Shown: positions 1-7,078 of the stretch, piece by piece
Layout of the letters: each line of letters begins with the position of its first letter
Numbering within the stretch: the stretch's first letter is position 1
Assembly (NCBI RefSeq): GCF_000473205.1
Contig: NZ_KI421507.1
Coordinates: 779,934 to 843,933, forward strand
Source of the DNA: Pseudophaeobacter arcticus DSM 23566
Lineage (GTDB): Bacteria > Pseudomonadota > Alphaproteobacteria > Rhodobacterales > Rhodobacteraceae
Length of the DNA stretch: 64,000 bases
Reading direction: 5' to 3'
Program-made: the position numbers and the translations under genes
Notes under the pieces: generated by a model
What the model saw: the letters and a program-made list of their open reading frames with translations, nothing else
Database searches by the model: none
What the model was told of the DNA's origin: nothing

Positions 1-468
1 TTACGACGATTCGAACCGTCAGATTGTCAATGGTTGGTGGCGCGCCACCAGGATCTCTACGCACGCGATGAGGGGTTCGACAATAGTTTTGGACCTCTGG
101 TTGCCGAGATCTTGCAGAAGTTCTGTGAAGATCATGATCCGCAGTGCGAACGAGGCTGGATTGCCCATCGCGGCGCGGAACGTTTGGGGTCTGTCTTTTG
201 TGTACGTCAGAGTGAAACAACTGCAAAACTGCGGCTGTTTCTTTTAACCCCCGAGGCGCGCGGGCAGGGCCTGGGCAAAGAGTTGTTGAACCAATGCATG
301 TCGTTTGCCCGCAGCGCCGGATATCGCGATATGAAGCTTTGGACTCATGAAAGCCATCATGCCGCCTGTGCGCTTTATGCGGCCTTTGGCTGGCAGCTGA
401 TTGACAGCAAGCCGGTTCACTCTTTTGGGCAGGATTTGATCGAACAAAGCTGGGAAGTTGTGTTATAA
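1..468 (+). CDS. GNAT-family acetyltransferase, probably the C-terminal part of a MarR-GNAT fusion (5' end outside window)
   Basis: The frame is open from base 1, giving 155 visible residues, so the start lies to the left of the window. The visible part has the GNAT acetyl-CoA loop, seen as EARGQGLGKELL (about residues 84-95), followed by a conserved aromatic-rich C-terminal strand ending in HSFGQDL. The segment RRFEPSDCQWLVARHQDLYA resembles the linker and first GNAT strand of bifunctional MarR-type HTH/GNAT regulators, so the missing part is probably a winged-helix domain. The substrate cannot be told. A TTG at 34 is an internal codon and not the real start. It ends 43 bp before the tRNA gene. 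Confidence 0.75.
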   Translation, partial: LRRFEPSDCQWLVARHQDLYARDEGFDNSFGPLVAEILQKFCEDHDPQCERGWIAHRGAERLGSVFCVRQSETTAKLRLFLLTPEARGQGLGKELLNQCMSFARSAGYRDMKLWTHESHHAACALYAAFGWQLIDSKPVHSFGQDLIEQSWEVVL

Positions 469-511
469 AGCCCTTGCGCTTCGGTTTTCTCTAGGCTAAA
501 TCGCCCGCAGT

Positions 512-588
512 GCCGCCTTAGCTCAGTAGGTTAGAGCGCCTGATTGTGGATCAGGAGGTCCCCCGTTCGAGCCGGGGAGGTGGTACCA
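512..588 (+). tRNA. tRNA-His (anticodon GTG)
   Basis: A full cloverleaf can be folded. The acceptor stem is 512-518 with 578-584. The anticodon stem CCTGA/TCAGG encloses the loop TTGTGGA (anticodon 546-548, GTG). The T arm is CCCCG/CGGGG around TTCGAGC, and CCA is encoded at 586-588. The first pair is G1:U72 and the discriminator is A73, with no G-1 able to pair with C73. This is the derived tRNA-His form known from a large group of alphaproteobacteria. Coordinates include the encoded CCA. Confidence 0.95.
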
Positions 589-614
589 CCAATTCAACAC
601 CTTACCGGATCTTG

Positions 615-1067
615 CAAAAAGAGCTGGAGAGTTGTTGGAACGCTTTACCAAAAGACGGTTTTCTTTATGTTGGCGCGGCTCCGAACCGAGCGGCTCCGGT
701 CGACTATCATTCGTCGCTGATGGCTGGCTTTCACCATCTTCCGATGGAACTGGCGGCGCGCAAATTTGAAAATTCAAAGCACGAAAGTTGGTTCAACCGG
801 GTGAAGTCTGAAGAGAGCCTGGAGCTGGAGTTCTATCGCAACGGGCAAAGTGCGGGCCGTTTGCGGATCGAAGCCGATGGTGAGGAACTGGTGAGCCAGA
901 CAATCGAAGAACTGCGCAAGATCCATGTCAGCACCTGGGATGTGCAAACTTGGATCTCGGTGCCTCTCAAACCGGGGCGGGGTAAAAAGATAAAGATATC
1001 GACCAATTGGAATGGAAAGCTGGGGCTTGTGAAACCATTGGTCCGGTGCTCGGCGGCGGCGACATAG
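615..1067 (+). CDS. Unrecognised protein abutting the tRNA
   Basis: I do not recognise this product. The reading frame is open from inside the tRNA to a TAG at 1065-1067, and its codon use resembles the neighbouring genes. No convincing start is visible: the options are TTG at 615 (150 codons) or ATG at 720, neither with a clear ribosome binding site. The product is soluble, with no signal peptide or membrane segment, and has a lysine-rich C-terminal third. The lack of a start and the direct join to a tRNA 3' end make a truncated gene possible. Confidence 0.4.
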   Translation, partial: QKELESCWNALPKDGFLYVGAAPNRAAPVDYHSSLMAGFHHLPMELAARKFENSKHESWFNRVKSEESLELEFYRNGQSAGRLRIEADGEELVSQTIEELRKIHVSTWDVQTWISVPLKPGRGKKIKISTNWNGKLGLVKPLVRCSAAAT

Positions 1068-1173
1068 CCCCCTTGTTCATTGCCACGCCTTTGTAGCCAG
1101 CGTGCCGCCATCAGAAGGTGCGTGAACCGGGTGGGTTGAGCGATCAGCGGCCCAATGCAAAGCTGAGCGGGGG

Positions 1174-1476
1174 CTATTTGATGTCGAACGTCTGGCGAAC
1201 CGCGTGGCTTTCCGGATCCAGAATCAGGATTTGATTGTCTGTGGTCACCACCGCAATCCAGCCTGATCCAAAAGTTACGGCCTGGGCAGTGGTGCCAGTG
1301 GGCAGGGTGATTTTGCCGGGCAGCTTGGGGCTATCTGCAGACAAGCGGATGACAAGCAGGCTGACAACCAGTACAAGCCCGCCAATCATCACCACAGTCA
1401 ATGTGGTCACCAGTCGACGCAGAAACTTGAGCTGCGGCGGTTCGTCTTGGATTTCAGGCTTGGAAGGATCAGTCAT
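1174..1476 (-). CDS. DUF6476 family small membrane protein
   Basis: This is a 100-residue protein with an acidic, proline-rich N-terminus, one strong transmembrane helix (about residues 22-45) and a small C-terminal domain of short beta strands (VTFGSGWIAVVTTD, then ILILDPESHAVRQTFDIK). It matches the size and pattern of DUF6476, a family of unknown function seen mainly in Rhodobacterales. The predicted topology is N-in with the C-terminal domain periplasmic. The open frame extends further upstream through the rluD coding region, but the family-like start is the ATG at 1476. That ATG overlaps the rluD start codon by two bases. Confidence 0.75.
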   Translation of the reverse strand: MTDPSKPEIQDEPPQLKFLRRLVTTLTVVMIGGLVLVVSLLVIRLSADSPKLPGKITLPTGTTAQAVTFGSGWIAVVTTDNQILILDPESHAVRQTFDIK

Positions 1477-2515
1477 GGGCAGCCGCCAGATTGAGTTTAT
1501 CATCGCGGAAGACCCGCCTAAAAGGCTTGATAAAGCGGTTTCGCGCGATGTGCCAGCGGAAGCGACATTGTCGCGCACAAGGCTCGCCAAGTTGATCGAG
1601 GCGGGCAGTCTGACGGTGGATGGTGCCGTGGTGCAGGACGCCAAGGCCCGGGTAGCCGAGGGGGCGCTGATCTGCATCACCGTGGAGGAAGCCGAAGACA
1701 GCCACATCGGTCCCGAAGACATTGCCCTGGATGTGATCTTTGAGGATGACGATCTGATCGTGATCAATAAACCTGCGGGCATGGTGGTGCATCCGGCACC
1801 GGGGACGCCATCGGGCACCCTGGTCAATGCCCTGCTGTATCACTGCGGCGACAACCTCTCTGGTGTGGGCGGGGTCAAGCGGCCCGGCATTGTCCACCGC
1901 ATCGACAAAGAAACCTCGGGGCTTTTGGTGGTTGCCAAATCGGATGTGGCCCATCAGGGGCTGGCGCTGCAGTTTGAGAAACACACGGTGGAGCGCTATT
2001 ACCGCGCCATTTGTTATGGGGTGCCAGATGCCAATGACCCACGTCTGCGGGGCGTAAAGGGCACCAGTTTTGAACCGGGCAACATTCTGAAACTGACAAC
2101 GCAACTGGCGCGGCATAAATTTGACCGCCAACGCCAGGCAGTGCTGTTTCAGGGCGGCCGTCATGCCGTGACCCGCGCCCGCATTGTCGAGCCCTTTGGC
2201 CAGCCGCCGGTGGCGGCATTGATTGAATGTTGGCTGGAAACCGGGCGCACCCATCAGATCCGGGTGCATATGACCCATGCTGGCCATAGCCTGGTGGGAG
2301 ATCCGACCTATGGCGGTAAACGCAAGCTTGCCGCCAAATCCCTGGCCCCGGCGGCAATTGCCGCTGTGCAAAGCTTTCCCCGGCAAGCCCTGCATGCGGC
2401 GGTCCTGGGCTTTGTGCACCCGGTCAGCGGCGAGGAAATGCGGTTTGAGGCGCCGCTCCCCCAGGATATGAGCGATCTGATAGAGGCGCTGCGTCTTCCC
2501 CCGATTGCGGGCTGA
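1475..2515 (+). CDS. rluD: RluA/RluD-family 23S rRNA pseudouridine synthase
   Basis: This 346-residue protein has an N-terminal S4 RNA-binding domain (about residues 15-75) followed by a pseudouridine synthase domain. The catalytic aspartate lies in HRIDKETSGLLVVAKSD, and later motifs GRTHQIRVHM and GDPTYGG are typical of RluA-family enzymes. RluD modifies 23S rRNA helix 69 (positions 1911, 1915 and 1917 in E. coli numbering), so the role is ribosome maturation. The ATG at 1475 is chosen because an AGGA lies eight bases upstream, inside the opposing DUF6476 gene. The open frame begins earlier at 1235, but the upstream part is antisense to DUF6476. RluC-like specificity is less likely but not excluded. 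Confidence 0.88.
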   Translation: MGSRQIEFIIAEDPPKRLDKAVSRDVPAEATLSRTRLAKLIEAGSLTVDGAVVQDAKARVAEGALICITVEEAEDSHIGPEDIALDVIFEDDDLIVINKPAGMVVHPAPGTPSGTLVNALLYHCGDNLSGVGGVKRPGIVHRIDKETSGLLVVAKSDVAHQGLALQFEKHTVERYYRAICYGVPDANDPRLRGVKGTSFEPGNILKLTTQLARHKFDRQRQAVLFQGGRHAVTRARIVEPFGQPPVAALIECWLETGRTHQIRVHMTHAGHSLVGDPTYGGKRKLAAKSLAPAAIAAVQSFPRQALHAAVLGFVHPVSGEEMRFEAPLPQDMSDLIEALRLPPIAG

Positions 2516-2589
2516 TCACGGGTCTGATTATTGGGCTGAACGTCGGGGGCGGCCCCCCGAGTTGGAGTTGCTTTGGTCCTGTGGCGAGA

Positions 2590-2628
2590 CCTGCAATGGG
2601 AGCCGCATAGATCGGCCCCCATTGCAGG
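2590..2628. terminator. Hairpin between convergent rluD and SnoaL-like genes
   Basis: An 11-bp perfect inverted repeat, CCTGCAATGGG (2590-2600) with CCCATTGCAGG (2618-2628), lies 13 bp from the end of the minus-strand gene and about 75 bp after rluD. There is no T-run on either strand, so its terminator role is inferred from position only. Confidence 0.5.
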
Positions 2629-2641
2629 GGCTGAGTGAGAT

Positions 2642-3079
2642 CTAGATCGCTGGTGTGTCAGGGCAATCCACCACATTCGTCACGGTTTCGCGGAAGAAAT
2701 CGACCTTGCCGTCAGCCTCATGGGACAGGATCAGCGTCGCGCTGGTGCACATGCGGCCCCGTACACCATAGAAAAACTTCTGCTCAAAAGTGGTGAGCAT
2801 CCACCCTTCCTGCGGCAGGGGCTGTGTTGAGATCGACAGCGCCTCTGTGCCTTTGGGAAAAACCTCTGTTCCCAAGCGGGTAAGGATTGTGGCGATGTCA
2901 GCAAGGCCTTTGCCGACCTGCCAGCTCACATCCGCCTCATCGTGAAAGTGATCTATGCGAAAATCGATATCGGGGGCCATATAGGTCATCAGAGCGGGAT
3001 CACCAGCGACGAATTTGCGAAGCAGGGATTCAATTGCGCTGACTGGGGTCGCGGTATGGGCGGTGGTGGCGAGGGTCAT
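2642..3079 (-). CDS. SnoaL/NTF2-like protein
   Basis: This 145-residue protein has the size and layout of the NTF2-like alpha-plus-beta barrel: an N-terminal helix (SAIESLLRKFVAGD), a strand motif DIDFRIDHFHDEADVSW, and C-terminal strands GRMCTSATLILSH and KVDFFRETV. SnoaL-like proteins are isomerases, cyclases or binding proteins, and substrates cannot be predicted from sequence alone. The start is supported by AGGA eight bases upstream of the ATG. It is divergent from a LysR regulator with 102 bp between them, so it is probably that regulator's target. Confidence 0.65.
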   Translation of the reverse strand: MTLATTAHTATPVSAIESLLRKFVAGDPALMTYMAPDIDFRIDHFHDEADVSWQVGKGLADIATILTRLGTEVFPKGTEALSISTQPLPQEGWMLTTFEQKFFYGVRGRMCTSATLILSHEADGKVDFFRETVTNVVDCPDTPAI

Positions 3080-3131
3080 TCTAACAGTCCTTTGAACAGA
3101 GTTGCTGTGGTCAAAAGAGATGGCAGAATTT

Positions 3132-3151
3132 TCTGATATATGATATTCAGA
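3132..3151. promoter_or_regulatory. Candidate LysR-type operator
   Basis: The dyad has arms TCTGA and TCAGA around an AT-rich ten-base centre. It lies in the divergent gap between the SnoaL-like gene and the LysR regulator, 30 bp before the regulator start. Its size and place fit the autoregulatory site of LysR-type regulators. No experimental support can be seen here. Confidence 0.4.
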
Positions 3152-3181
3152 GGTTAACTATCTTTTGCATAGGCCCTGACT

Positions 3182-4000
3182 ATGTTAGAACTCACCCCTC
3201 TTCGATATTTCATGAGCGCATTGGAAATGGGCTCGTTCAGCCATGCGGCCAGGGCCAATGGGGTGAGCCAGCCGACGGTCTCAGCGGCGATCCAAAAGCT
3301 TGAGGATCTGATGGGGGGCAACCTGTTCTATCGGCACCGGCGCGGGCTGACCGTGACGCCGCTGGGAGAGCGGCTCTATGCCGAGGCGGCGGGAAGTGTG
3401 GCCCAGCTGTCTGGTGTGGTGCAGCGGTTGCAGGCCAGTGATCGGCGGCTGTTGCGCATTCATTGCCCCCCGGATGTGCTGCTCGCACCTTTTACTGCAG
3501 GGCTTCGGGCGCTCAGGCTGGCGCACCCAGAGACCTACCTGTCCTTTTCTCCCGTTCTGGAAGAGGCAGATCTGGCCCTGATCAGCGAAAATTGCGTCCC
3601 CGCTGGCCATGATTTTTTCCCCTTCCGCACCGAGATCTACGGGGTCGCCTTGCCAAAAGGGCATGTTTTGGCTGCCGGGGGGAGTGTCGATCTGGCGGAT
3701 TTGAAAGACGAGGCCCGCATTCATCGGCCCTATTGTCCCAATGCCGACAGTATGCCGGTAGAGCAGGGGCTGATCCCCTTGCCACCCGCGCAGGCGCTGC
3801 ATGATCAGCAGGTTCTGGACCTCGTTGCTGCCGGGATGGGGGTGGCATTTGTGCCGATGTCCCATGACGGGATCCATGCCGGTGTGACTGTCCGGCCTCT
3901 GCGCAACGCGCCGAAAATCTTTCGGACCCTGGGGGTTTCCAGCCGAAAAACGGTCTTTGCCCAACAATTCGCACAGTTTTTGGTCGAAGCAAGGCAATAA
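3182..4000 (+). CDS. LysR family transcriptional regulator
   Basis: The N-terminal winged helix-turn-helix (about residues 3-62) is clear: LRYFMSALEMGSFSHAA, SQPTVSAAIQKLEDLMG, NLFYRHRRGLTVTPLGERL. A periplasmic-binding-protein-like effector domain follows, with the typical late motif LDLVAAGMGVAFVPMS. At 272 residues it is some 20-30 shorter than most LysR regulators, with a compact effector domain. It is divergent from the SnoaL-like gene, which it probably controls. The effector is unknown. Confidence 0.85.
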   Translation: MLELTPLRYFMSALEMGSFSHAARANGVSQPTVSAAIQKLEDLMGGNLFYRHRRGLTVTPLGERLYAEAAGSVAQLSGVVQRLQASDRRLLRIHCPPDVLLAPFTAGLRALRLAHPETYLSFSPVLEEADLALISENCVPAGHDFFPFRTEIYGVALPKGHVLAAGGSVDLADLKDEARIHRPYCPNADSMPVEQGLIPLPPAQALHDQQVLDLVAAGMGVAFVPMSHDGIHAGVTVRPLRNAPKIFRTLGVSSRKTVFAQQFAQFLVEARQ

Positions 4001-4107
4001 GACGGGAAAAGAAAGTTTAACTTAGAAAGGTGCTTTTCTTTTGGGTTATGTGTCAAAGGTCACAGATGTTTCGTAACCTGAAATATAAAAGGATACATAT
4101 AGGCGCC

Positions 4108-4136
4108 CTTGAAAGGCGTTTAGCGCTAACCCATAT
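4108..4136 (+). promoter_or_regulatory. Heat-shock (sigma-32 type) promoter of rpoH
   Basis: CTTGAA (4108-4113) and CCATAT (4131-4136) are separated by 17 bp, close to the alphaproteobacterial RpoH promoter pattern (CTTG in the -35 region, a CnATnT-like -10). It lies 43 bp upstream of the rpoH ATG, which suggests that rpoH is transcribed partly by its own product. Confidence 0.55.
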
Positions 4137-4179
4137 GACCAATGTTAAGTCCATAAACATCTTGGGAGGGACCGTTTGA

Positions 4180-5076
4180 ATGGCTAATTACGCAAATCTG
4201 CCCGCACCGACCCCCGAAGGCGGGTTGAATCGCTATATGCAGGAAATCCGTAAATTCCCGCTTTTGGAGCCGGAAGAAGAATACATGCTGGCCAAGGCCT
4301 GGGTGGAAAAAGAGGATTCTGGTGCGGCGCATCGGATGGTGACCTCGCACCTGCGTCTCGCGGCCAAGATCGCTATGGGCTACCGGGGCTATGGCCTGCC
4401 GCAGGCTGAAGTGATCTCAGAGGCCAATGTCGGTTTGATGCAGGCGGTGAAACGCTTTGATCCCGAAAAGGGCTTTCGTCTTGCCACCTATGCCATGTGG
4501 TGGATTCGCGCCTCGATCCAGGAATATGTCCTGCGGTCCTGGTCAATGGTCAAGCTTGGCACAACCTCGGCGCAAAAGAAGCTTTTCTTCAACCTGCGCA
4601 AAGCAAAGGCCCGTATCGGTGCCCTGGAAGAGGGGGATCTGCGTCCCGAAAACGTTGCCAGGATTGCACATGACCTTGGGGTGACCGAGGACGAGGTTAT
4701 CTCGATGAACCGCCGGATGTCCGGTGGTGATGCCTCTCTCAATGCCACTGTTGGCAGCGAGGGCGAGGGCACGATGCAGTGGCAGGACTGGCTTGAGGAT
4801 GAAGATGCCGACCAGGCCGGTGACTATGAAGCCCGTGATGAGCTGGAAGCCCGCCGCGAGCTTCTGGGCCAGGCCTTGGATGTGCTGAACGACCGCGAAA
4901 AGGACATTCTCACCCAGCGCCGCTTGGCGGAGAAGGTGCACACCCTGGAAGAGTTGAGCACGCAATATGGTGTGAGCCGCGAAAGGATCCGCCAGATTGA
5001 GGTGCGGGCCTTTGAAAAGCTGCAAAAGAAAATGCGTGAACTGGCATCGGCCAAGGGCATGCTGGCAGCACATTAA
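4180..5076 (+). CDS. rpoH: RNA polymerase sigma-32 factor RpoH (RpoHI-like)
   Basis: This 298-residue heat-shock sigma factor directs RNA polymerase to chaperone and protease promoters. Region 2 contains SHLRLAAKIAMGYRGYGLP and RLATYAMWWIRASIQEYVLRSW. The RpoH box, QKKLFFNLRKAKARIGAL (about residues 128-145), separates sigma-32 from the housekeeping sigma factor. Region 4 ends in GVSRERIRQIEVRAFEKLQ. The N-terminus (ANLPAPTPEGGLNRYMQEIR) resembles RpoHI rather than RpoHII of Rhodobacter. A GGGAGGG ribosome site precedes the ATG, and a strong terminator follows the gene, so it is probably a single transcription unit. Confidence 0.95.
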   Translation: MANYANLPAPTPEGGLNRYMQEIRKFPLLEPEEEYMLAKAWVEKEDSGAAHRMVTSHLRLAAKIAMGYRGYGLPQAEVISEANVGLMQAVKRFDPEKGFRLATYAMWWIRASIQEYVLRSWSMVKLGTTSAQKKLFFNLRKAKARIGALEEGDLRPENVARIAHDLGVTEDEVISMNRRMSGGDASLNATVGSEGEGTMQWQDWLEDEDADQAGDYEARDELEARRELLGQALDVLNDREKDILTQRRLAEKVHTLEELSTQYGVSRERIRQIEVRAFEKLQKKMRELASAKGMLAAH

Positions 5077-5118
5077 CTGCCGCCGGATTTACCCGGCTCT
5101 GGCAAGTGAGTTCATAAG

Positions 5119-5148
5119 CGGGCGGCCCCATCGGGGCCGCCCGTTTTT
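5119..5148 (+). terminator. Rho-independent terminator of rpoH
   Basis: An 11-bp perfect GC-rich stem, CGGGCGGCCCC (5119-5129) with GGGGCCGCCCG (5133-5143), has a three-base loop and is followed by five T residues. It starts 42 bp after the rpoH stop. Confidence 0.93.
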
Positions 5149-5832
5149 GGTGGAGCTGCGGTGCATCTGGCGGGGGGCTGGCGCTCTGCTTGGCTGCATG
5201 GAGGCTGGCTGGGCCGGACGCCCGCAAAAGGCAGGGCTGTTCAGCGTAGCTGGGGCAGGGCCTTGGTAGCTGGGGCAGGGGCTTGCGAGCTGGCCAAAAG
5301 GCTGGCGGGCGAGGGGCCTGGCGTGGTGGCTTACCTAATAACAATCTGCAGGTAAGGTTGCAGATGAGAGGCGTCAAAATCGCAAGAAATCCGGAAACCG
5401 AACACTGCAGAATCTGAACAGCGAGGAACGGCTTGCTAAGATCGATAAGTTGCTGGCTTGGCTGGCTGTCTGGCGTGTCCCGGCAAGACCCGGACTGGCT
5501 GGAGTAGCTTGCTGCTTGCTGCCTGACGATCTGGCTAGCTGCAGTTCCTGTCGTATGGATAGGCATTCTATCCTGAGTCGTCAATCGTGATTTCAGAAAA
5601 ACCGAACAAAAACAAATAGTTGACTGATATTGTCAGGTATACCCCTGCAATGCAGGCCCGGCCTCTCCAACGGGAATAAGTGGAGAAGGGGCGCATTCTC
5701 TTAGTGGTTGAAATTTCGCCATAAACGCGACGACGTTTTGCGAACCCGACCTGGGACGCAGGGGGGCTTGCCCACGGGGGGAGCGGAGAATTAAAGTGCG
5801 GGTATAGTGGGTGACTGAAAAGGAGGGGCAAG
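5149..5832. other. Gene-free stretch between rpoH and the zinc-finger gene
   Basis: About 680 bp with no ORF that I believe. The first part is rich in GCTGG motifs, including a 15-base unit ending in CTGGGGCAGGG repeated at 5246-5260 and 5266-5280. Small inverted repeats are seen at 5328-5365, 5557-5573 and 5645-5657. The last third is less GC-rich and leads into a strong AGGAGGGG ribosome site. An unannotated small RNA cannot be excluded. Confidence 0.4.
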
Positions 5833-6102
5833 ATGGCAGGAGGATGGGCGCAGGATGGCGCGGTGAGTGAGCAGATCGAGGCCACGTTGAAGGATGAGCT
5901 GGCCCGGATGCAGGCTCAAAAGCGTCCGCAGGGCGAGAGCCTTAGGTATTGTGCAGAATGCGAGGAGGAAATCCCCGAGAAACGCCGCCTGGCACTTCCC
6001 GGTGTCAAGCTCTGCATCGCCTGCCAACAAGAGCGCGATGGCGCGCAACGGGCGCGCGGCGGCATAAATCGGCGCGGCTCCAAGGATAGCCAGTTGAAGT
6101 AG
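5833..6102 (+). CDS. DksA/TraR family C4-type zinc-finger protein
   Basis: This 89-residue protein has the TraR/DksA zinc finger: CAEC near residue 41 and CIAC near residue 62, with the conserved intervening region IPEKRRLALPGVKLC. It lacks the long coiled-coil of full DksA, so it is a short TraR-like form. Such proteins bind in the RNA polymerase secondary channel and alter promoter use; this role is inferred by family. A very strong AGGAGGGG ribosome site supports the ATG. It stands alone, with a MITE-like element directly downstream. Confidence 0.85.
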   Translation: MAGGWAQDGAVSEQIEATLKDELARMQAQKRPQGESLRYCAECEEEIPEKRRLALPGVKLCIACQQERDGAQRARGGINRRGSKDSQLK

Positions 6103-6117
6103 TCACTGGCTGCTTTG

Positions 6118-6293
6118 AGCCGATTGTGTTGAAAAACTCGGGCGGGCTAAAAGAGGCCTGCATTTTCAGAACGCTTGTTTTCGCCAGCCGGGATAGCGCC
6201 CCGTTCAAGAGGCAAATCCGACCTCCGGCAGAACAAAATTCTGGCCCATCGCCTGCCGACACGGATCGAAGGAGTTTTTCAACACAATCAGCC
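6118..6293. mobile_element. MITE-like element with 18-bp terminal inverted repeats
   Basis: GATTGTGTTGAAAAACTC (6122-6139) is repeated as its exact reverse complement at 6272-6289, enclosing a 168-bp element with no transposase. The tetranucleotide AGCC occurs immediately outside both ends (6118-6121 and 6290-6293), which fits a 4-bp target duplication. The ends resemble those of some IS families with GTTGAAAAACTC-type termini, but I do not assign a family. It lies 15 bp after the zinc-finger gene. Confidence 0.65.
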
Positions 6294-6420
6294 CAATTTG
6301 ACCATTTTCTGCGATGCAGCCAATGTCGACTCTGGCGAATGTACAATGTTGAAACCTGCGGTTTGTCGGCGTCATGTGGGTGGCGAAGCATAACCTTGGA
6401 TAAATGGACTGATCGACAAC

Positions 6421-6957
6421 ATGAAAAAGATGGATGCCCTATTTAAGTACTGGGAAGACCCAAACTACGTGATCGTGAAAGCGGGCCAGCCTGACGCAGT
6501 CATCGACTGGTTGAGCAAGCAAACACCCGAAACTTGGCACCGTGTGGTGATGACATGGAACTACGACCATGAAGATAAGGTCCTGTCGTGGATTTTGAAC
6601 CAAGAGAAATGTGACAAAGGGACAGCTGCGCGCGTTTTTGATGTTGAAGGGCTTGGACATTGGCTTGGTGATGACCAACTCGCAAGCAATCCAAATCACC
6701 TGTGTTCGATCATTCTAAATAACTGGCAGCAATATCGATCAGGTGAGTTCAGTCATAGTCCCCAAGATAAAAAGGGAATCCTTGAGCGAGCTCAAAAGTA
6801 TATGGCCGACGGACTATACGCCGGAACGCCAATTTTAGAAGTAGTGCAATATGAGGGTTCTCGCGACGCTGTTTCAGAGTTTGAGGCCGAGGATGGGAAG
6901 ATCGTAGTGGCATTTGACCACTGGACCAAAACTAACGGCATCGAAATCACGGATTGA
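6421..6957 (+). CDS. DUF4274 domain protein
   Basis: This 178-residue cytoplasmic protein carries a DUF4274-like core, about residues 25-80: WHRVVMTWNYDHEDKVLSWIL and CDKGTAARVFDVEGLGHWL. DUF4274 has no known activity; relatives are often small stand-alone proteins. Base composition is visibly lower in GC than the flanking genes, and it sits directly beside the MITE-like element, so acquisition by transfer is plausible. No signal peptide or membrane helix is seen. The ATG at 6421 (a second follows three codons later) has only a weak ribosome site. Confidence 0.65.
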   Translation: MKKMDALFKYWEDPNYVIVKAGQPDAVIDWLSKQTPETWHRVVMTWNYDHEDKVLSWILNQEKCDKGTAARVFDVEGLGHWLGDDQLASNPNHLCSIILNNWQQYRSGEFSHSPQDKKGILERAQKYMADGLYAGTPILEVVQYEGSRDAVSEFEAEDGKIVVAFDHWTKTNGIEITD

Positions 6958-7038
6958 GTTCCCTCAGAAGCGGACACTCAACTGACCCAATAGAACGGCA
7001 ACAAAGTCCGCAAAGCGGCCCTAAAAAGAATGCGGGTA

Positions 7039-7072
7039 TTCCCCAAAGGGCTGAAAGTCGCCCTTTGGGGAA
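7039..7072. terminator. Hairpin between convergent DUF4274 and pepF genes
   Basis: A perfect 13-bp stem, TTCCCCAAAGGGC (7039-7051) with GCCCTTTGGGGAA (7060-7072), lies seven bases beyond the end of pepF. The T-run is poor on the plus strand. On the minus strand a T5 follows about 13 bases later. It probably ends both transcripts. Confidence 0.65.
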
Positions 7073-7078
7073 CTGCAC

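Noticed and set aside
4910..5584. Minus-strand open frame of 224 codons running from rpoH into the gap
   Set aside because: Its right part is proline- and alanine-rich low complexity with no start signal. It overlaps rpoH antisense.
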